DNA from: Owenia fusiformis
Taxonomy: Eukaryota > Annelida > Polychaeta > Sabellida > Oweniidae
Reading direction: 5' to 3'
DNA length: 64,000 bases
NCBI GenBank assembly: GCA_903813345.2
Contig: CAIIXF020000012.1
Location: 26,486,684 to 26,550,683, forward strand
The position numbers and the translations under genes are program-made. The notes below the pieces were generated by a model. That model was not told the origin of the DNA, ran no database searches, and saw nothing but the letters and a program-made list of their open reading frames with translations. The first letter of the stretch is position 1. Every line of letters begins with the position of its first letter. Of this stretch, positions 33,561 through 45,117 are shown one piece after another.

Positions 33561-34184
33561 GAGTGAAAACACTATAACAGTTCGTCATGTTAAATTCTTG
33601 TTTATTCCACTTTTTCACTAATTTTTTTAAATAGTGATGCCCCTCTTCATTGATGAGAGTAGTTACGCCATTGGATTTTCAAACCTCTTTATTCTGATAT
33701 CAATAAGATAACAGTTTCAAAACAAGTATATCCCTTTCTTGAAATTCTTTTCATATCTTGTATTTTCACAATATATTTTTCATTTTACATAAGCATATCT
33801 CGTCATACTGTATCTATATAAAATTGTGTTGTCAACAAGTCTTGTTAGTTGATTTTAAACTGATTTCCCTTGGCATTAATTAAACTAAGTTCGAATATAA
33901 CTTACGCTTACAAGTTTTATTCTTAGGAACCTCAGAGCCAAAGTAAAGGTAAAATCAATTAAGCCTGGGTCCTATTCTAATGATGCACCATCAAAAATCC
34001 ATCGCACGTTTTCTATTTATTTTATCCTAAAGCGGGAAATCTTGCGTCAATCGGAAAATCAGAAATATCTCAGAGCATGAAAAATTACGCTTATTAACAC
34101 TAGAGCCTTCAGAATCAATATTATTTCAATATCCTACAGGCCCTTAAAAATATTGCAACAGTCATGTTTTGAAATGTAAAATTA

Positions 34185-34320
34185 AGTAGAAAAGGGGGAA
34201 ACCAGCAAGGAATAAAGTAAACAGACATGTAGCGAACACTCTAAATTGTATAAAAATGCAAGAAAATCAGGCAGTTCAATCAAATTTTAGAGACAAAAAC
34301 TAAGAAATATACATGATCAA
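34185..34320 (+). repeat. Family C copy, well preserved
   Basis: 'aaaccagcaaggaataaagt', 'aaacagacatgtagcgaac', 'actctaaattgtataaaaat', 'gcaagaaaatcaggcagttc', 'aattttagagac'. Confidence 0.85.
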
Positions 34321-34479
34321 CTTGATAAAATTTCCCAAGTGTACTTTCTCCAGGTAAGTTGATGTTAAACGTCTGAAGTGAATTCAAGATTCTTATTAAC
34401 ATATAAATTGTTTACTTTTAACAGCAACAGGGGAACTTTAAGGAATGAAAACAATCCTGTTTGATGTATGGATTTCTGC

Positions 34480-34665
34480 AGTAAACACCTCTCTTGAGAA
34501 AACACCTCTCAATGTGGAACACCTCTCTTAAGAGAACACCTCTCAAGGTGGAACATCTCTCTTGAGAGAACACCTCTGAAGGTGGAACATCTCTCTTGAG
34601 AGAACACCTCTCAAGGTTGAACAGCTCTCTTAAGAGAACACCTCTCTTAAGGAATACCTCACTCA
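34480..34665. repeat. 34-bp minisatellite
   Basis: About five units of 'ctctcttgagagaacacctc' plus 'tcaaggtggaacat'. It sits about 100 bp before the 40-bp array and shares its GAACACCT word. Confidence 0.85.
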
Positions 34666-34754
34666 AATAAACATGAACACCCTTTTTCATGAACACTTCT
34701 AAAAATGAACACCTTCCTTAAGTGAGCAACTCTCTAAAGTGAAGATTTCTCATA

Positions 34755-35430
34755 AGTATTCACCTCTTTCAGGTTAACATACATAAGTGAACACCTTAAT
34801 TACCTCTTTCAGGTTAACACACTTAAGTGAACACCTCAATCACCTCTTTCAGGTTAACACACTTAAGTGAACACCTCAATCACCTCATTCAGGTTAACAC
34901 ACTTAAGTGAACACCTCAATCACCTCTTTCAGGTTAACACACTTAAGTGAACACCTTAATTACCTCTTTCAGGTCAACACACTCAAGTGAACACCTCGAT
35001 TACCTCTTTCAGGTTAACACACTTAAGTGAACACTTTAATCACCTCTTTCAGGTTAACACACATAAGCGAACACCTTAATTACCTCTTTCAGGTTAACAC
35101 ACTCAAGTGAACACCTCGATTACCTCTTTCAGGTCAACACACATAAGTGAACACCTCAATTACCTCTTTCAGGTTAACACACTTAAGTGAACACTTTAAT
35201 CACCTCTTTCAGGTTAACACACATAAGCGAACACCTTAATTACCTCTTTCAGGTTAACACACTCAAGTGAACACCTCGATTACCTCTTTCAGGTTAACAC
35301 ACATAAGTGAACACCTTAATTACCTCTTTCAGGCTAACACACATAAGCGAATACCTTAATTACCTCTTTCAGGTCAACACACTCAAGTGAACACCTTAAT
35401 TACCTTTCAGTCTAAAATACTAAGTGAACA
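34755..35430. repeat. 40-bp minisatellite, about 16 units
   Basis: Unit 'ttacctctttcaggttaac' plus 'acacttaagtgaacacctcaa', highly regular. Variant positions (cttaag / ataagc / ctcaag) recur in the same order in the blocks near 34980-35110 and 35160-35290, so groups of units were duplicated together. Confidence 0.93.
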
Positions 35431-35865
35431 CCTTGATATGTTATTTTTAATTCTCTTCAAAGTGAATGACTATAGTACATGGTGCAGGCAAAGATAAAAA
35501 AATGAATTGACATAAAATCCTTTGAGTTCCAGATATTTACAGTAGTTACTCATAAGCATTGCTTTTTTGTCAGAAGAATCAGGTCTTGGAAAATATTACA
35601 TGTACTTCCGAAAATTTCTTTTAAGTGAAGCAATAAAACTGAACACTGACAAAGTCAAATGAATTGGCATAAAATCCTTTCAGTTCTGGTTATTTACAGT
35701 TACTCATAGAACATCTAGCACACTTGGGGTGAAATTCTCTATTCATTTTCTTCAATTAAAGCGTCTTTTAGTTCAACTCATGAGTAAATAGAAGTACAAG
35801 CAAAGATAAATAATTGATTTGCCACCTGGGAAAATCATACAAATAATTCCACTTTATAAAGCCAA
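35430..35865. other. Short internal duplication, otherwise nothing
   Basis: 'ttgacataaaatcctttgag' near 35507 and 'ttggcataaaatcctttcag' near 35662, each followed by 'ttcyrg.tatttacagt' and 'actcata', are two copies of a stretch of about 155 bp. No gene was seen. Confidence 0.5.
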
Positions 35866-35869
35866 ATAA

Positions 35870-36010
35870 AATGAAAAAGTGTGAAATTAGCAAGATATAA
35901 AATAAACATGCATGTAGTGAACTCCCTAAATGATATAAAAATGCAAGAAATTTAGACACTTCATTCAAATTTAGAGAGGAATTATGAGAAAATAGCATGA
36001 ACAGATAATT
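35870..36010 (+). repeat. Family C copy
   Basis: 'aagtgtgaaattagcaag', 'ataaacatgcatgtagtgaa', 'atgcaagaaatttagacac', 'ttcattcaaatttagagag', 'agcatgaacagat'. The minus-strand 95-residue frame is its reverse. Confidence 0.8.
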
Positions 36011-36289
36011 AATTTGAGAATAGGTCATATTTACTACTTTGACATGTTCATTCAAACACAGAACAATTGTACTTATTATGCCATTAAGTACAATAATATC
36101 AGTTTAACAACAATATCTACATTTCTGCTGTTGATTTTGTGCTTTCTATATTACCATATTAGCAAATTGAAAGTTTATTTGAATCAACTTTGATTCATGA
36201 AAAATAAATCTTGGTTTGAATAGAAATCACAGGGAAATCAAGGAAAAATACCTAGAAACAATAAGAAAACACAAAATTCAATTCACAAA

Positions 36290-36490
36290 GCATTACTTTG
36301 ATATAAACCTCAGTTATTATATTTAGGCATCCCTTTTACCATCTTAAACAGAAACAGTGCAAAGCCTATTTATCCATAGACATAAAACACCTACAAACAA
36401 TATAAAGACACAAGAAACCAATTCACAAAGAAAACTACTTTGATATAAACCTCATCTATTTAGGCATCCCTGTTTAATATCTTCAACAGA
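36290..36490. repeat. Two-unit direct repeat of about 130 bp
   Basis: 'cacaaagcattactttgata', 'taaacctcagttat', 'atttaggcatccctttta' and 'aacagaaacagtgcaaagcc' recur near 36425-36500 with small changes. Confidence 0.55.
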
Positions 36491-36609
36491 AATAGTGCAA
36501 AAGCCGGGAGTCTTAGGATCTCCCTTGGAAGTCATAATGATGACTTATCACGCTTCTTCATCTCATATGTGAATTATATTAGTCACACCTTAAACATCAA
36601 GCATAACTT

Positions 36610-36755
36610 AGACATTAACATGACAAAATGTCACCACCTAGTTGCTCACAATATTGTGACAGACGACGATCGCCAACCGCTGATCGCCAACCGCCAACCG
36701 ACATCACAAAAAAGAGACCATTACAATATGTCACCGTTTTTTGGTGGTGACATAC
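36610..36755 (+). repeat. Family D copy 7
   Basis: 'acattaacatgacaaaatgt', 'caccacctagttgctcac', a 'gatcgccaaccgcc' variable block and closing 'atatgtcaccgttttttggt' 'ggtgac'. Confidence 0.75.
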
Positions 36756-36929
36756 AAACAGATAAAGGATCCGCAAGATTTCAGTAATTTTTCTCAAAAT
36801 AAGGTGTAAAAAAGGTAAGAAAATGTCCCTTTGGTCTTAATATCCAGATTTTCTTTGGTTTTCTTAATTTCTAACTGAAGATGAATTCTCAACTGCTGTT
36901 ATTAGTCTTCACTTATCCACAGTTCCAAA

Positions 36930-37030
36930 GTTACAATGAGGTGCAAAGAAAACACAATGAGGTGAAAATTACACAATGAGGTGAACAAAAATAACACAAT
37001 GAGGTGCGACGACAGACACTGAGGTGCAGT
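36930..37030. repeat. Short ACAATGAGGTG minisatellite
   Basis: Five copies of 'acaatgaggtgaaaa'-like units with variable spacing of about 18-28 bp. Confidence 0.7.
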
Positions 37031-37579
37031 TTGAGATATCAATTTTGAAATGCTCAACCACAGGTCAAGCATTGAAAACAATTTCATCCAAAATGTTAGA
37101 GATCACAGCATATGAAGTAATCTCCCCAGCATTGAAACATTGCACCCGATTGAGGTTTTAAAAATAGCCTTGCACCCACCTGAGAATCCATTTGCACCAA
37201 TTTAAAGGCAGAAAAATATTTGATATATTTTGACCATATTTGGTCATAATTGTGAGAACAAGAATTTTGCATCAGACCACTTGTGGCCAAAATCTATATA
37301 AGAATTCTAATATTGTAATAGCAATTTGCTATAATACTCAACAGACCAACATTTCTGCTTTCCAGAAATGGCAACTCCAGGAAAATATTAAAGTAATTAC
37401 CTTGAGCTGTGATTATGTCCAAAGTGATTCTTGTAATTCCACCATGAGCTGCTACTTCCCCTTGTTACACGCTGTAATAATATTAAGGACTATACAATGT
37501 GACATTTAACTAGTGTTTAGTTGTATGTTTAACCATAGGGCGTTCATGCGGGGTCACATTTTGATTTGCGAATTAAATG

Positions 37580-37715
37580 CTCAAAGAGTGGAATAAGCGT
37601 AGAATAAAGTAAACAAGCATGTAGTTAAGACTTTACATAGTATGGAAATGTTAGAAAATCAGGAAGTTCATTCAAATTTTAGAGAGAAATCGGGTGAAAT
37701 AAGCATGGACAGATG
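37580..37715 (+). repeat. Family C copy
   Basis: 'aaagagtggaataagcgtag', 'aataaagtaaacaagcatgt', 'ttagaaaatcaggaagttc', 'attcaaattttagagagaaa', 'taagcatggacagatg'. Confidence 0.83.
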
Positions 37716-37719
37716 AGTT

Positions 37720-38545
37720 TTTTAAAAATAGGTATTTACCAAACTGTTTAGCATGGCTCAAATTTCCACATTGTAATCAGTCTCTTTTACAAGTTATATT
37801 TGTTATTTGCTATTTATGATTTGCAATATTTGCTTCTTTTCAAAGAACTTTACTTGAAATAGAATTCTCAAATTCCGTTACTGTAGTCTTTTTCAGCTAG
37901 AACCAGGGAAAATTTGATGGAAATTCAGGAGCACATTTGTGATTTTCCAACCAATATGTCAGTTACTATCTAAAATACAATATCTCAAAGGTTGTCAAAA
38001 ATGTTGTCAAAAAATAAGATATTGAAGAATTCACATATTTTTGCAAATTACCAACAGCTGCTGTTTATCAAATTTATCAAAAATGTTACAAAATTGCTTA
38101 TATTTTATTCATTTTAAGTTCTACCATTTCCAAAATTTTCTTAATGTTTCAGTTTTAGACAAAAAGGCCTTCATTTTCCAAAATTAATTTTATCTTTATG
38201 ACCTTTAAATGTTACTTTTATGATATAATTTCTTAATGAGAGATTGAACACCCCCCTAAGTTGATCAAGAAAATCTGACACCTTATGATACGCATGGTCA
38301 TCATCTGTACAGCTAATAATAAATTGCAAAAAATGAAATTGTTGCTTTTTTCTTTTCTCTTATAACAATAACGTTAATAAAGTTAATGCCTTTTTACTAA
38401 GCATCCCACATTTGCGGCAATAAAACAGATCACAACGCCTTCCTATATTTGCATAATGGTTAACCGAAGTTAATCATTACTTCCTGTTTCGGAAATCTTT
38501 TTCTGCTTTATGCTATTTCTTGCCAAGTCTCGAATATTAAATGAC
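37720..38545. other. AT-rich, nothing recognised
   Basis: No array, family copy or splice-supported exon. Confidence 0.35.
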
Positions 38546-38548
38546 CTG

Positions 38549-38707
38549 CAGTAAAACCTTTATATACAAACACCTCTCAACAGAAACACCTTTTCCTCAG
38601 TCAGTTTTCTTATCTTCTATTGATTCAAACATTAAGAAAACTGACTGAGGAAAAGGTGTTCCTGTTGAGAGGTGTTTGAATTAGAGAGGTGTTTGTATAT
38701 AAAGGTT
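38549..38707. mobile_element. Foldback element with CAGTAAAACCTTTATA end
   Basis: Arms of about 64-75 bp: CAGTAAAACCTTTATATAC ... 'aaggtgtt' family words ... 'cagtcagttttctta', a loop of about 20 nt, and the complement. The right arm has an extra 'gaattagagaggtgttt'. The CAGTAAAACC start resembles the pogo-like element at 13817, but TA flanks are not preserved. Confidence 0.75.
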
Positions 38708-38756
38708 AACAATTTTATTCAATGACTCTTGAAATGAAATGTCATGTTTTAAATAT

Positions 38757-39461
38757 ATTTTCAGTCTACACTGACATCACAGGCATATTGGTTCATTTTT
38801 ACAATTTTCAGTCTACACTGACATCACAGGCATATCGGTTCATTTTTACAATTTTCAGTCTACACTGACATCACAGGCATATCGGTTCATTTTTACAATT
38901 TTCAGTCTACACTGACATCACAGGCATATCAGTTCACTTTTACAATTTTCAGTCTACACTGACATCACGGGCATTTCGGTTCATTTTTACAATTTTCAGT
39001 CTACACTGACATCACAGGCATATGGGTTCATTTTTACAATTTTCAGTCTACACTGACATCACAGGCATATCGGTTCATTTTTACAATTTTCAGTCTACAC
39101 TGACATCACAGGCATATCGATTCATTTTTACAATTTTCAGTCTACACTGACATCACAGGCATATCAGTTCACTTTTACAATTTTCAGTCTACACTGACAT
39201 CACAGGCATATCAGTTCATTTTTACAATTTTCAGTCTACACTGACATCACAGGCATATCGGTTCATTTTTACAATTTTCAGTCTACAGTGACATCACAGG
39301 CATATCCGTTCATTTTTACAATTTTCAGTCTACACTGACATCACAGGCATATCGGTTTATTTTTACAATTTTCAGTCTACACTGACATCACAGGCATATC
39401 GGTTTATTTTTACAATTTTCAGTCTATACTGACATCACAGGCATATCGGTTCATCTTTACA
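38757..39461. repeat. 47-bp array, exactly 15 units
   Basis: Unit 'ttcagtctacactgacatca' plus 'caggcatatcggttcatttt' plus 'tacaatt'. The period holds at 47 with no indels and only scattered single-base changes, so this is the most homogeneous array in the window. Confidence 0.96.
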
Positions 39462-39715
39462 TAGAGATGGGCTCACCTATGAATTCTGGGGTATATTTCC
39501 TCCTCTTACTGTTATCTTACCTGTTGCACAAGAGGTACTATTTCCCATATAAAACAGACACCAATGGAGGCCTGGCTTTCCATGTATGCAATACATAATG
39601 TAATGGCTTAATGGGATGGACATCCCTCCTGTGCTTCCTCTTAAACTTCATCTTAATGAACTGGTCTGGAACACAAATATACTTTATTAGGACACATAGT
39701 AATTAATAGTTCAAC

Positions 39716-39850
39716 AAGGCATCAACACAAAAATGCCACCAACTACCATTTGTTACAAATGCCAAACATCAACTGTCAAATGCCAAACACTATCCAAAAA
39801 AATTTGAGACTATGACAATATGTCAGCACTTCTGGTGGTAACATAAAAAT
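39716..39850 (+). repeat. Family D copy 8
   Basis: 'aaggcatcaacacaaaaatg', 'ccaccaactaccatttg', 'ttgagactatgacaatatgt', 'cagcacttctggtggtaac'. Confidence 0.78.
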
Positions 39851-40390
39851 TGAAAGATTAATTTTGGTGGCCATGTGTCTGTCAAACACATTTTTTTCTT
39901 TAAGATGTTCGTTTTATTTCTTGATAATCCTACACTATTGCACTTTATGTTACATTCCAAAAATGAAAATCAAGATTTCTTTTTCCCTGTAATATAATCA
40001 ATATCTGGGAACAAAGAACAAAGTAGTAATAATCTGTTATGATTCCCAAGCAATAAACCCCCATAAAACATATGAAGATGCTTGCTACTCTACCCATTTT
40101 CTATCTAAAAAAAATCCTTCGAAATTTTAATCAACAGAATTCTCCATTAGGTATATTTTTGAGATATACTGTACGTCGAGTAAATAACAGAATTTTTCCG
40201 AAATGATCCGAATCTAATAATCATGCAATATACCAATCGGTTTTTGCAAAAATTAATTTTGTATATATACAAGTATATACAACATAGGTTTCCACAATAC
40301 ATTCATCCTTTATATGTCTTTATTTTTTTATATAATCATTGTATAATATTGTAATTGTCTAATTCTAGACGCAAATAAACAATACATACA
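39850..40390. other. AT-rich, nothing recognised
   Basis: No gene or family copy was seen. Confidence 0.35.
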
Positions 40391-40395
40391 TATAA

Positions 40396-40548
40396 TTAAA
40401 CCTGACTTAGTGAACACCTCTCTCTAGTGAACACCCCTTCTAAGCACATATAACACTGACATTTGTATACAACCATCTCTGTACAGTGAACACCTACTTA
40501 CAGTGAACACATTTTTGTGGTGTTCACTATACACAGGTTTGACTGTAC
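40396..40548. mobile_element. Pogo-like miniature element, degraded left end
   Basis: Left 'ttaaacctgacttagtgaac'; right 'gttcactatacacaggtttg' 'actgta'. 'gtgaacacct' units fill the left half, as in 13815-14068. Confidence 0.6.
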
Positions 40549-40737
40549 AATTAGTGGCAAGTTCATGTGATTTTCACTAGTTGTTATGACAACCATTACC
40601 TGTCCGTTTGAGTAACTTAGCAACTGTTTGGATGTTAAAATTACAACTTTAAATAATTTCACCTCTTGGTTCCAAACATTTTGCATGTTTTCAGGATTTC
40701 TAATGAATTTAAAAATACAGTAAAACTTATAAATTAG

Positions 40738-40945
40738 AATACTGTGAGTAGAACACCTCTGTGAGTAGAACAACTCTGTGAGTAGAACAACTCTGTAAGT
40801 AGAACAACTCTGTGAGTAAAACACCTCTGTAAGTAAAACACCTCTGTAAGTAAAACACCTCTGTAAGTAAAACATCTCTGTAAGTAAAACACCTCTGTAA
40901 GTAAAACACCTCTGTAAGTAAAACACCTCTGTAAGTAAAACACCT
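40738..40945. repeat. 17-bp minisatellite, about 12 units
   Basis: Unit ACACCTCTGTAAGTAAA. The left third carries GTGAGTAGAAC variants. It is preceded by 'tacagtaaaac' at 40715, so it may be the expanded inside of another pogo-like element. All three minus-strand frames are overlapping readings of the repeat. Confidence 0.92.
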
Positions 40946-41094
40946 TGCAGAGTCAATCACCATTGACTTAGCGTTAATGGGACTCTATAAGTCGCAACTC
41001 TTATAGCTTGGACTTTCTAGAGGTATCAAACATGTTCTACTTTCTTAGGTTCTATGTGTATATTGATGCATCAATTTTTCTCCAGATTTCAATG

Positions 41095-41215
41095 AGACAA
41101 CTATTCTAGCTACAAGCCCTTGTTAGCCCCTCCCCCCTCCTCTTATTATACACCTCCCCATATTTGATTTGTTAGTGAAGTAGATAGGGGAGGGGGGTTC
41201 ATAGGCTTGAGGCAA
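41095..41215 (+). repeat. Family J repeat, uninterrupted copy
   Basis: 'ttctagctacaagcccttgt', C-rich 'agcccctccccc', 'attatacacctcccc', 'gtgaagtagatagggg', 'ggttcataggcttgaggc'. A partial copy of the right half is at about 60670-60715. Confidence 0.65.
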
Positions 41216-41247
41216 TACTATGATATACCATACAATACTAATGCATG

Positions 41248-41270
41248 TTTTTTTGGCCCACCCTGTATAT
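41248..41270 (-). repeat. Mariner-like terminus (one end only)
   Basis: Reverse-complemented it reads TATACAGGGTGGGCCAAAAA, the kind of end seen in mariner-group elements. No matching second end was found nearby. Confidence 0.4.
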
Positions 41271-41591
41271 TTGGTTTGGTAAATACCATAAGTAAGTTAT
41301 GTATGGAGGTGATGTGAAAAATATCTGAACTGTTAATTTTATTGTACATACTTGTAATGTTTAAATAGAGAAATAAAAAAATAAATAAAATAAAAAATAA
41401 GTAAGTTACCATAAATGTATCTAATTGCAGTTTGTTCACCTTGTTTTGACAGATCTTTCTTTTACAAGGCTACAGTTAAAAATAATCATTTGGTCAAAAT
41501 AATTTTACACCATCATTAATCTGATATATGAATCCAAAGTAATTACTTGCAAATGAAGTATCATGGCTTCATGATTTAATTCACAAAATAG

Positions 41592-41735
41592 AATGGAAAA
41601 GAGTGAAATCAGGGAGAAATAAATAAATAGGCATGTAGATAATACTCTAAATTGTACTGAAATTCTGTAAAATCAGGCAGTTCATTCAAATTTTAGAGAG
41701 AAATCAAGCAAAATAAGCAGAAATAAATGAATGTC
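41592..41735 (+). repeat. Family C copy, left member of an inverted pair
   Basis: 'gaatggaaaagagtgaaatc', 'aaataggcatgtagataata', 'ctctaaattgtactgaaatt', 'caggcagttcattcaaattt'. With 41990-42135 it forms an inverted pair whose homology extends into the outer flanks ('aatggaaaag' and a diverged 'catgttttaaaatg' word). Confidence 0.85.
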
Positions 41736-41989
41736 GTGTGAAATTTGATACAAATAGGAATTATGCAGAAAGCAAAATTAGTGATCACTTCAGAGAAAAT
41801 GTTGCAAAAAGATAACTTTGTTTCTGTTGTTGTTGGCTGTCAAAATTGAAATATTACGCTGCTGATTTCCACATGACCTAATATGGCCTTACTTAATTGA
41901 CAGGATCATATGCTCGTTAATTCCCGAGCGTTGCTAAATAAGATCAAAAAGTTATGGGAAGATACCGAACCTTGTTGCTTCTGTCGACT

Positions 41990-42135
41990 TATATCTTAAT
42001 TCACCAATATCTCTCTAAATTTGAATGAACTGTCTGATTTTCTTGAATTTCTGTACAATTTAGAGTGTTTACTACATGTCTGTATACTTTATTTCTTGCT
42101 AACTACTCACTTTTCCATTTTATTTTGCATTTTAA
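41990..42135 (-). repeat. Family C copy, right member of the inverted pair
   Basis: 'ccaatatctctctaaatttg', 'aatgaactgtctgattttct', 'tgtacaatttagagtgttta', 'tttatttcttgctaac', 'cacttttccattttattttg'. Confidence 0.85.
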
Positions 42136-42139
42136 AACA

Positions 42140-42820
42140 TGACGAAATTGCAATTTTATTCTTCAGTCTAAAATCTCCTCTGATGGTGATTTTTCACATC
42201 TGTCAATCACAAGCTGATCCTGATGAGCCAAACTCTAATTTTTCATTGACTTATAATTATAAGTGTATGCTGTATTTAAAAGAAGGGATCTAGGTCAATG
42301 TTCCTCTATTTAAAGGGGGTACGTGACACGAATGGTTATATTCCATAACCTCTATTTTCATATATTGAAGATAGAATTGGGTAAAATTGGGTAGAATGCG
42401 TAATAGAAAATTGAAAAAAAACATTGTATATGATTGACATGTTTTCAAATTCGAATTAGGCTATATAAATAATCAAAGTGATCCGAATAATGGTAGTATT
42501 TTACACAAATGGTTGTTTTTTATCAATTTCTTCTAACACTGTTTTGAGGCTACCTGTGAAAAACACCGATCGGTCAATGATCAGCGAGGTCGGTCTTTTT
42601 CATAAACCCAAAAATATGGTACAATTAAATCAAATTATCAAATATACCGTGTATATATTAAACATGTAAATGTTCACCAGAACATCAAAGGAAACAATAT
42701 GTTATTTTTTTATTCGTTAACAATACAAGACTATATCACTTTAATCTGGATTAATTTGTTTTTATTCATATCAAGAATAAAAGTAACATCAAAGAGTTTG
42801 TTGGATATCACATGTCTATA
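42140..42820. other. No supported gene
   Basis: A 63-residue plus frame (42478-42669) has no splice or motif support. No repeat family was seen. Confidence 0.3.
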
Positions 42821-42821
42821 A

Positions 42822-42970
42822 TTATCCGTCTGCTCATGCTAATTTCACTCAATTTCTCTCTAAAATTTGAATGAACTGTCTGATTTTCTGGCATTTCTGT
42901 ACAATTTAGAGTGTTAACTACATGCCTGTTGACTTTATTTCTTGCTATTTCCTCTGTTTTTCATTATTTT
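42822..42970 (-). repeat. Family C copy, best-preserved reverse copy
   Basis: 'attatccgtctgctcatgct', 'aatttcactcaatttctctc', 'aatgaactgtctgattttct', 'acaatttagagtgttaac', 'tacatgcctgttgactttat'. Confidence 0.88.
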
Positions 42971-43374
42971 TCATTTCAACAACATGGTCCATGCTATTGA
43001 GCATACCATTGTTATATGAATACGACTGAATTCCCTGTACAAAAAAGTTCACTAAGGTCATATATGAAAATATAAAATAAAGCACAGAAGCATCAGAACA
43101 GCATAGTTTGCAAAACATTATGAGAAAAAAATACAAAATCTAACAAAAGATTTCATTAAAATTAATGGAATCAGACACTTGTATCAAATATTCTAGAGAA
43201 ACAGTCAAAATAGCAAGATCAAATAAGACTTGGACATAAATCATCAATATCAGATTCGATTCCTCATTGGGATTTGCCTTTGAAATAAAAGTAATAAAAG
43301 GAAAAAGGAACAATAGTTTTCCTAGTAATTGATACCCTTTGCCATAGTGACCAACTGTCTGATACTCTTCATAC

Positions 43375-43510
43375 AAGGCATTAACATGCAAAATATCTGG
43401 ACCTGCCACTTGTTACAGATGCTGAATCCCAGACACTGACCACCAAACACCAAATGGTAAACGTCAAAAAAAAGTTGGAGACTATAACAATATTGGTGGT
43501 GATATAACTC
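43375..43510 (+). repeat. Family D copy 9
   Basis: 'caaggcattaacatgcaaaa', 'cctgccacttgttacagatg', 'gttggagactataacaatat', 'tggtggtgatata'. A further fragment lies at 43830-43880 ('gactttaacaaaagtcacca'). Confidence 0.8.
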
Positions 43511-43969
43511 TTTACATTTTGAATAAAACAGTAAACTCACTGAGCCAATCAGATCTACTCATCCCTTAGACATCTACATTCAATTCAAATAAGTGAATGT
43601 AGCATATATTATCATTGCTTTAAAGTGATATCTGATAGACTGAGCTTTACATAGTAAAATCATCATCTTAGTCAGAGTGTATTAAGGATACCAAAAGCCA
43701 AAAAACTCAGGGTAATTAATATTTTCGATTTTAGACATTTATTGTTGATCTATTGTGATTAGATCGCTTTGATAAATACAGTGAAAGCTGAATATCCGAA
43801 CACCTATCAATGTGAACATCATTTCCCAGACACCACCAACAAACAATTTGGCGACTTTAACAAAAGTCACCACTTGTGACAACCTTCTATTTACATATTT
43901 CAATCGTTACATTTAAATGTGTAAATGGTCTAATCAAACATTTCATTTGCTATCAATCTATACATGCCA

Positions 43970-44329
43970 CCCAGATAGCACGTCTTTGTTGGCCCAACGT
44001 CGGCAATTTAACGTCGGTACCTTGACGTTGGGCCAACCAGTTTTGACCGCCAATGCGCCAACATCCCTCTTAACATTGTCGGACCAACTGTTGACCAACG
44101 TCGGGCCAACCAGTCTTCTTACTATTAGTGGGCCAACTATGGGCCAACGTAGCTTGAAATCGTGTTGGGCCAACAATGGACCAACGTTGGGCCAATGAAC
44201 ATAGCGATGGTGGACCAATGTTGGACCGATGGACATAGCGACGGTGGGCCAACCACGACAGCCAACGTTGGGCCAACAGATATGTAGTTGTTGGGCCAAC
44301 GTTGGCCCATCAGAGTTGTGCTATCTGGG
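43970..44329. mobile_element. CCCAGATAGCAC-ended miniature element filled with GTTGGGCCAAC words
   Basis: Inverted ends CCCAGATAGCAC and GTGCTATCTGGG. The interior is about ten near-palindromic GTTGGCCCAAC / GTTGGGCCAAC words. No clear target duplication. Several overlapping frames on the minus strand, rich in Pro/Gln/Trp, are repeat translations. Confidence 0.82.
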
Positions 44330-44515
44330 CAGTGTTTAACACCCAAATTGATAAAAACCTTTAAATGAATCTTTGGGTCTACCCCACATGCATTCAGATT
44401 AAACAAGTTTTGCAATGTATTCCATGTTTTAAAGGGTTACAACTTATCCTTACGTCTACAAAAGGTTCGATCAGCAAGACTTTCATTGAAGTTTATGTCA
44501 TTTATCTACAGTTAA

Positions 44516-44698
44516 CAGGGGTTTCACTAAAATTTCTCACAGCAGGCCAAATAAATATGAGCTAAAAAACAATGGGCAAAATTATTGGAAATCATAAATT
44601 TAACACGGAAAAGTTGAAAAGTCCCTAAAAAACAACAGGCGATTTTGTGAAAACAACAAGTGAAAATCGCCTGTTGTCTGCTGCTTATGAAACCCCTG
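44516..44698 (+). mobile_element. Family K miniature element, full copy
   Basis: Ends CAGGGGTTTCACTAAAATTT and TTATGAAACCCCTG. Perfect 6-bp flank AGTTAA (44510-44515 and 44699-44704). The interior carries inverted 'acaacaggcgatttt' and 'aaaatcgcctgttgt'. 183 bp, non-coding. Confidence 0.9.
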
Positions 44699-44913
44699 AG
44701 TTAATGTATTTTTTAGCTTGATTAATTCTGACAAGAAAGTGGTCAAACATTATTGCTTTAATGAACACGCTGTCAACACACTTAATAGGCAGTAACAACA
44801 TCACATCTTACGGATTACCTTGTCACAATTACTAAAGTGTAACAATTGTTACAATATTAAACATCAAAGTGGAACACCAGTCACAAAAACAACAATAACT
44901 AGAATTTGAATCA

Positions 44914-45117
44914 GCCTTGAGCCAGGTTTTGCCAAGAGGGTCCCTTTTTAAAAAAATCTAGGGGGGTTCACATTAGGCAACTTTGGCCCAAAATGGCCAA
45001 AATCACTTGATAAGTGCTTAGAATGGTGAAAACTGTATTATTTTTAAAGAATTTTTGGCCAAGGGTTCACTCGAACCTCCGACCCCCCCCCCCCCCCCAT
45101 CTCTCCCTAGCAATGGG
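44914..45117 (+). mobile_element. Family A, copy 6
   Basis: 'cagccttgagccaggttttg', 'ggcaactttggcccaaaatg', 'aaaatcacttgataagtgct', 'gaatttttggccaaggg', then a C-run at about 45086-45098 and 'caatgggcct'. Both ends are diverged. Confidence 0.78.

Noticed and set aside
37240-37509. Acceptor-like 'tttctgctttccag' followed by an 89-residue frame
   Set aside because: No donor or partner exon follows and the residues after the acceptor show no recognisable motif, so it was left uncalled.
38757-39461. CRISPR-like array of evenly spaced repeats
   Set aside because: The full 47-bp unit repeats, with no variable spacers, in an animal-type genome without cas genes.
40498-40963. Three overlapping frames of 69-152 residues on the minus strand
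   Set aside because: Readings of the 17-bp minisatellite in different frames.
43958-44415. Trp/Pro/Gln-rich frames of 68-113 residues
   Set aside because: They lie in the GTTGGGCCAAC palindrome-filled miniature element and overlap each other in several frames.
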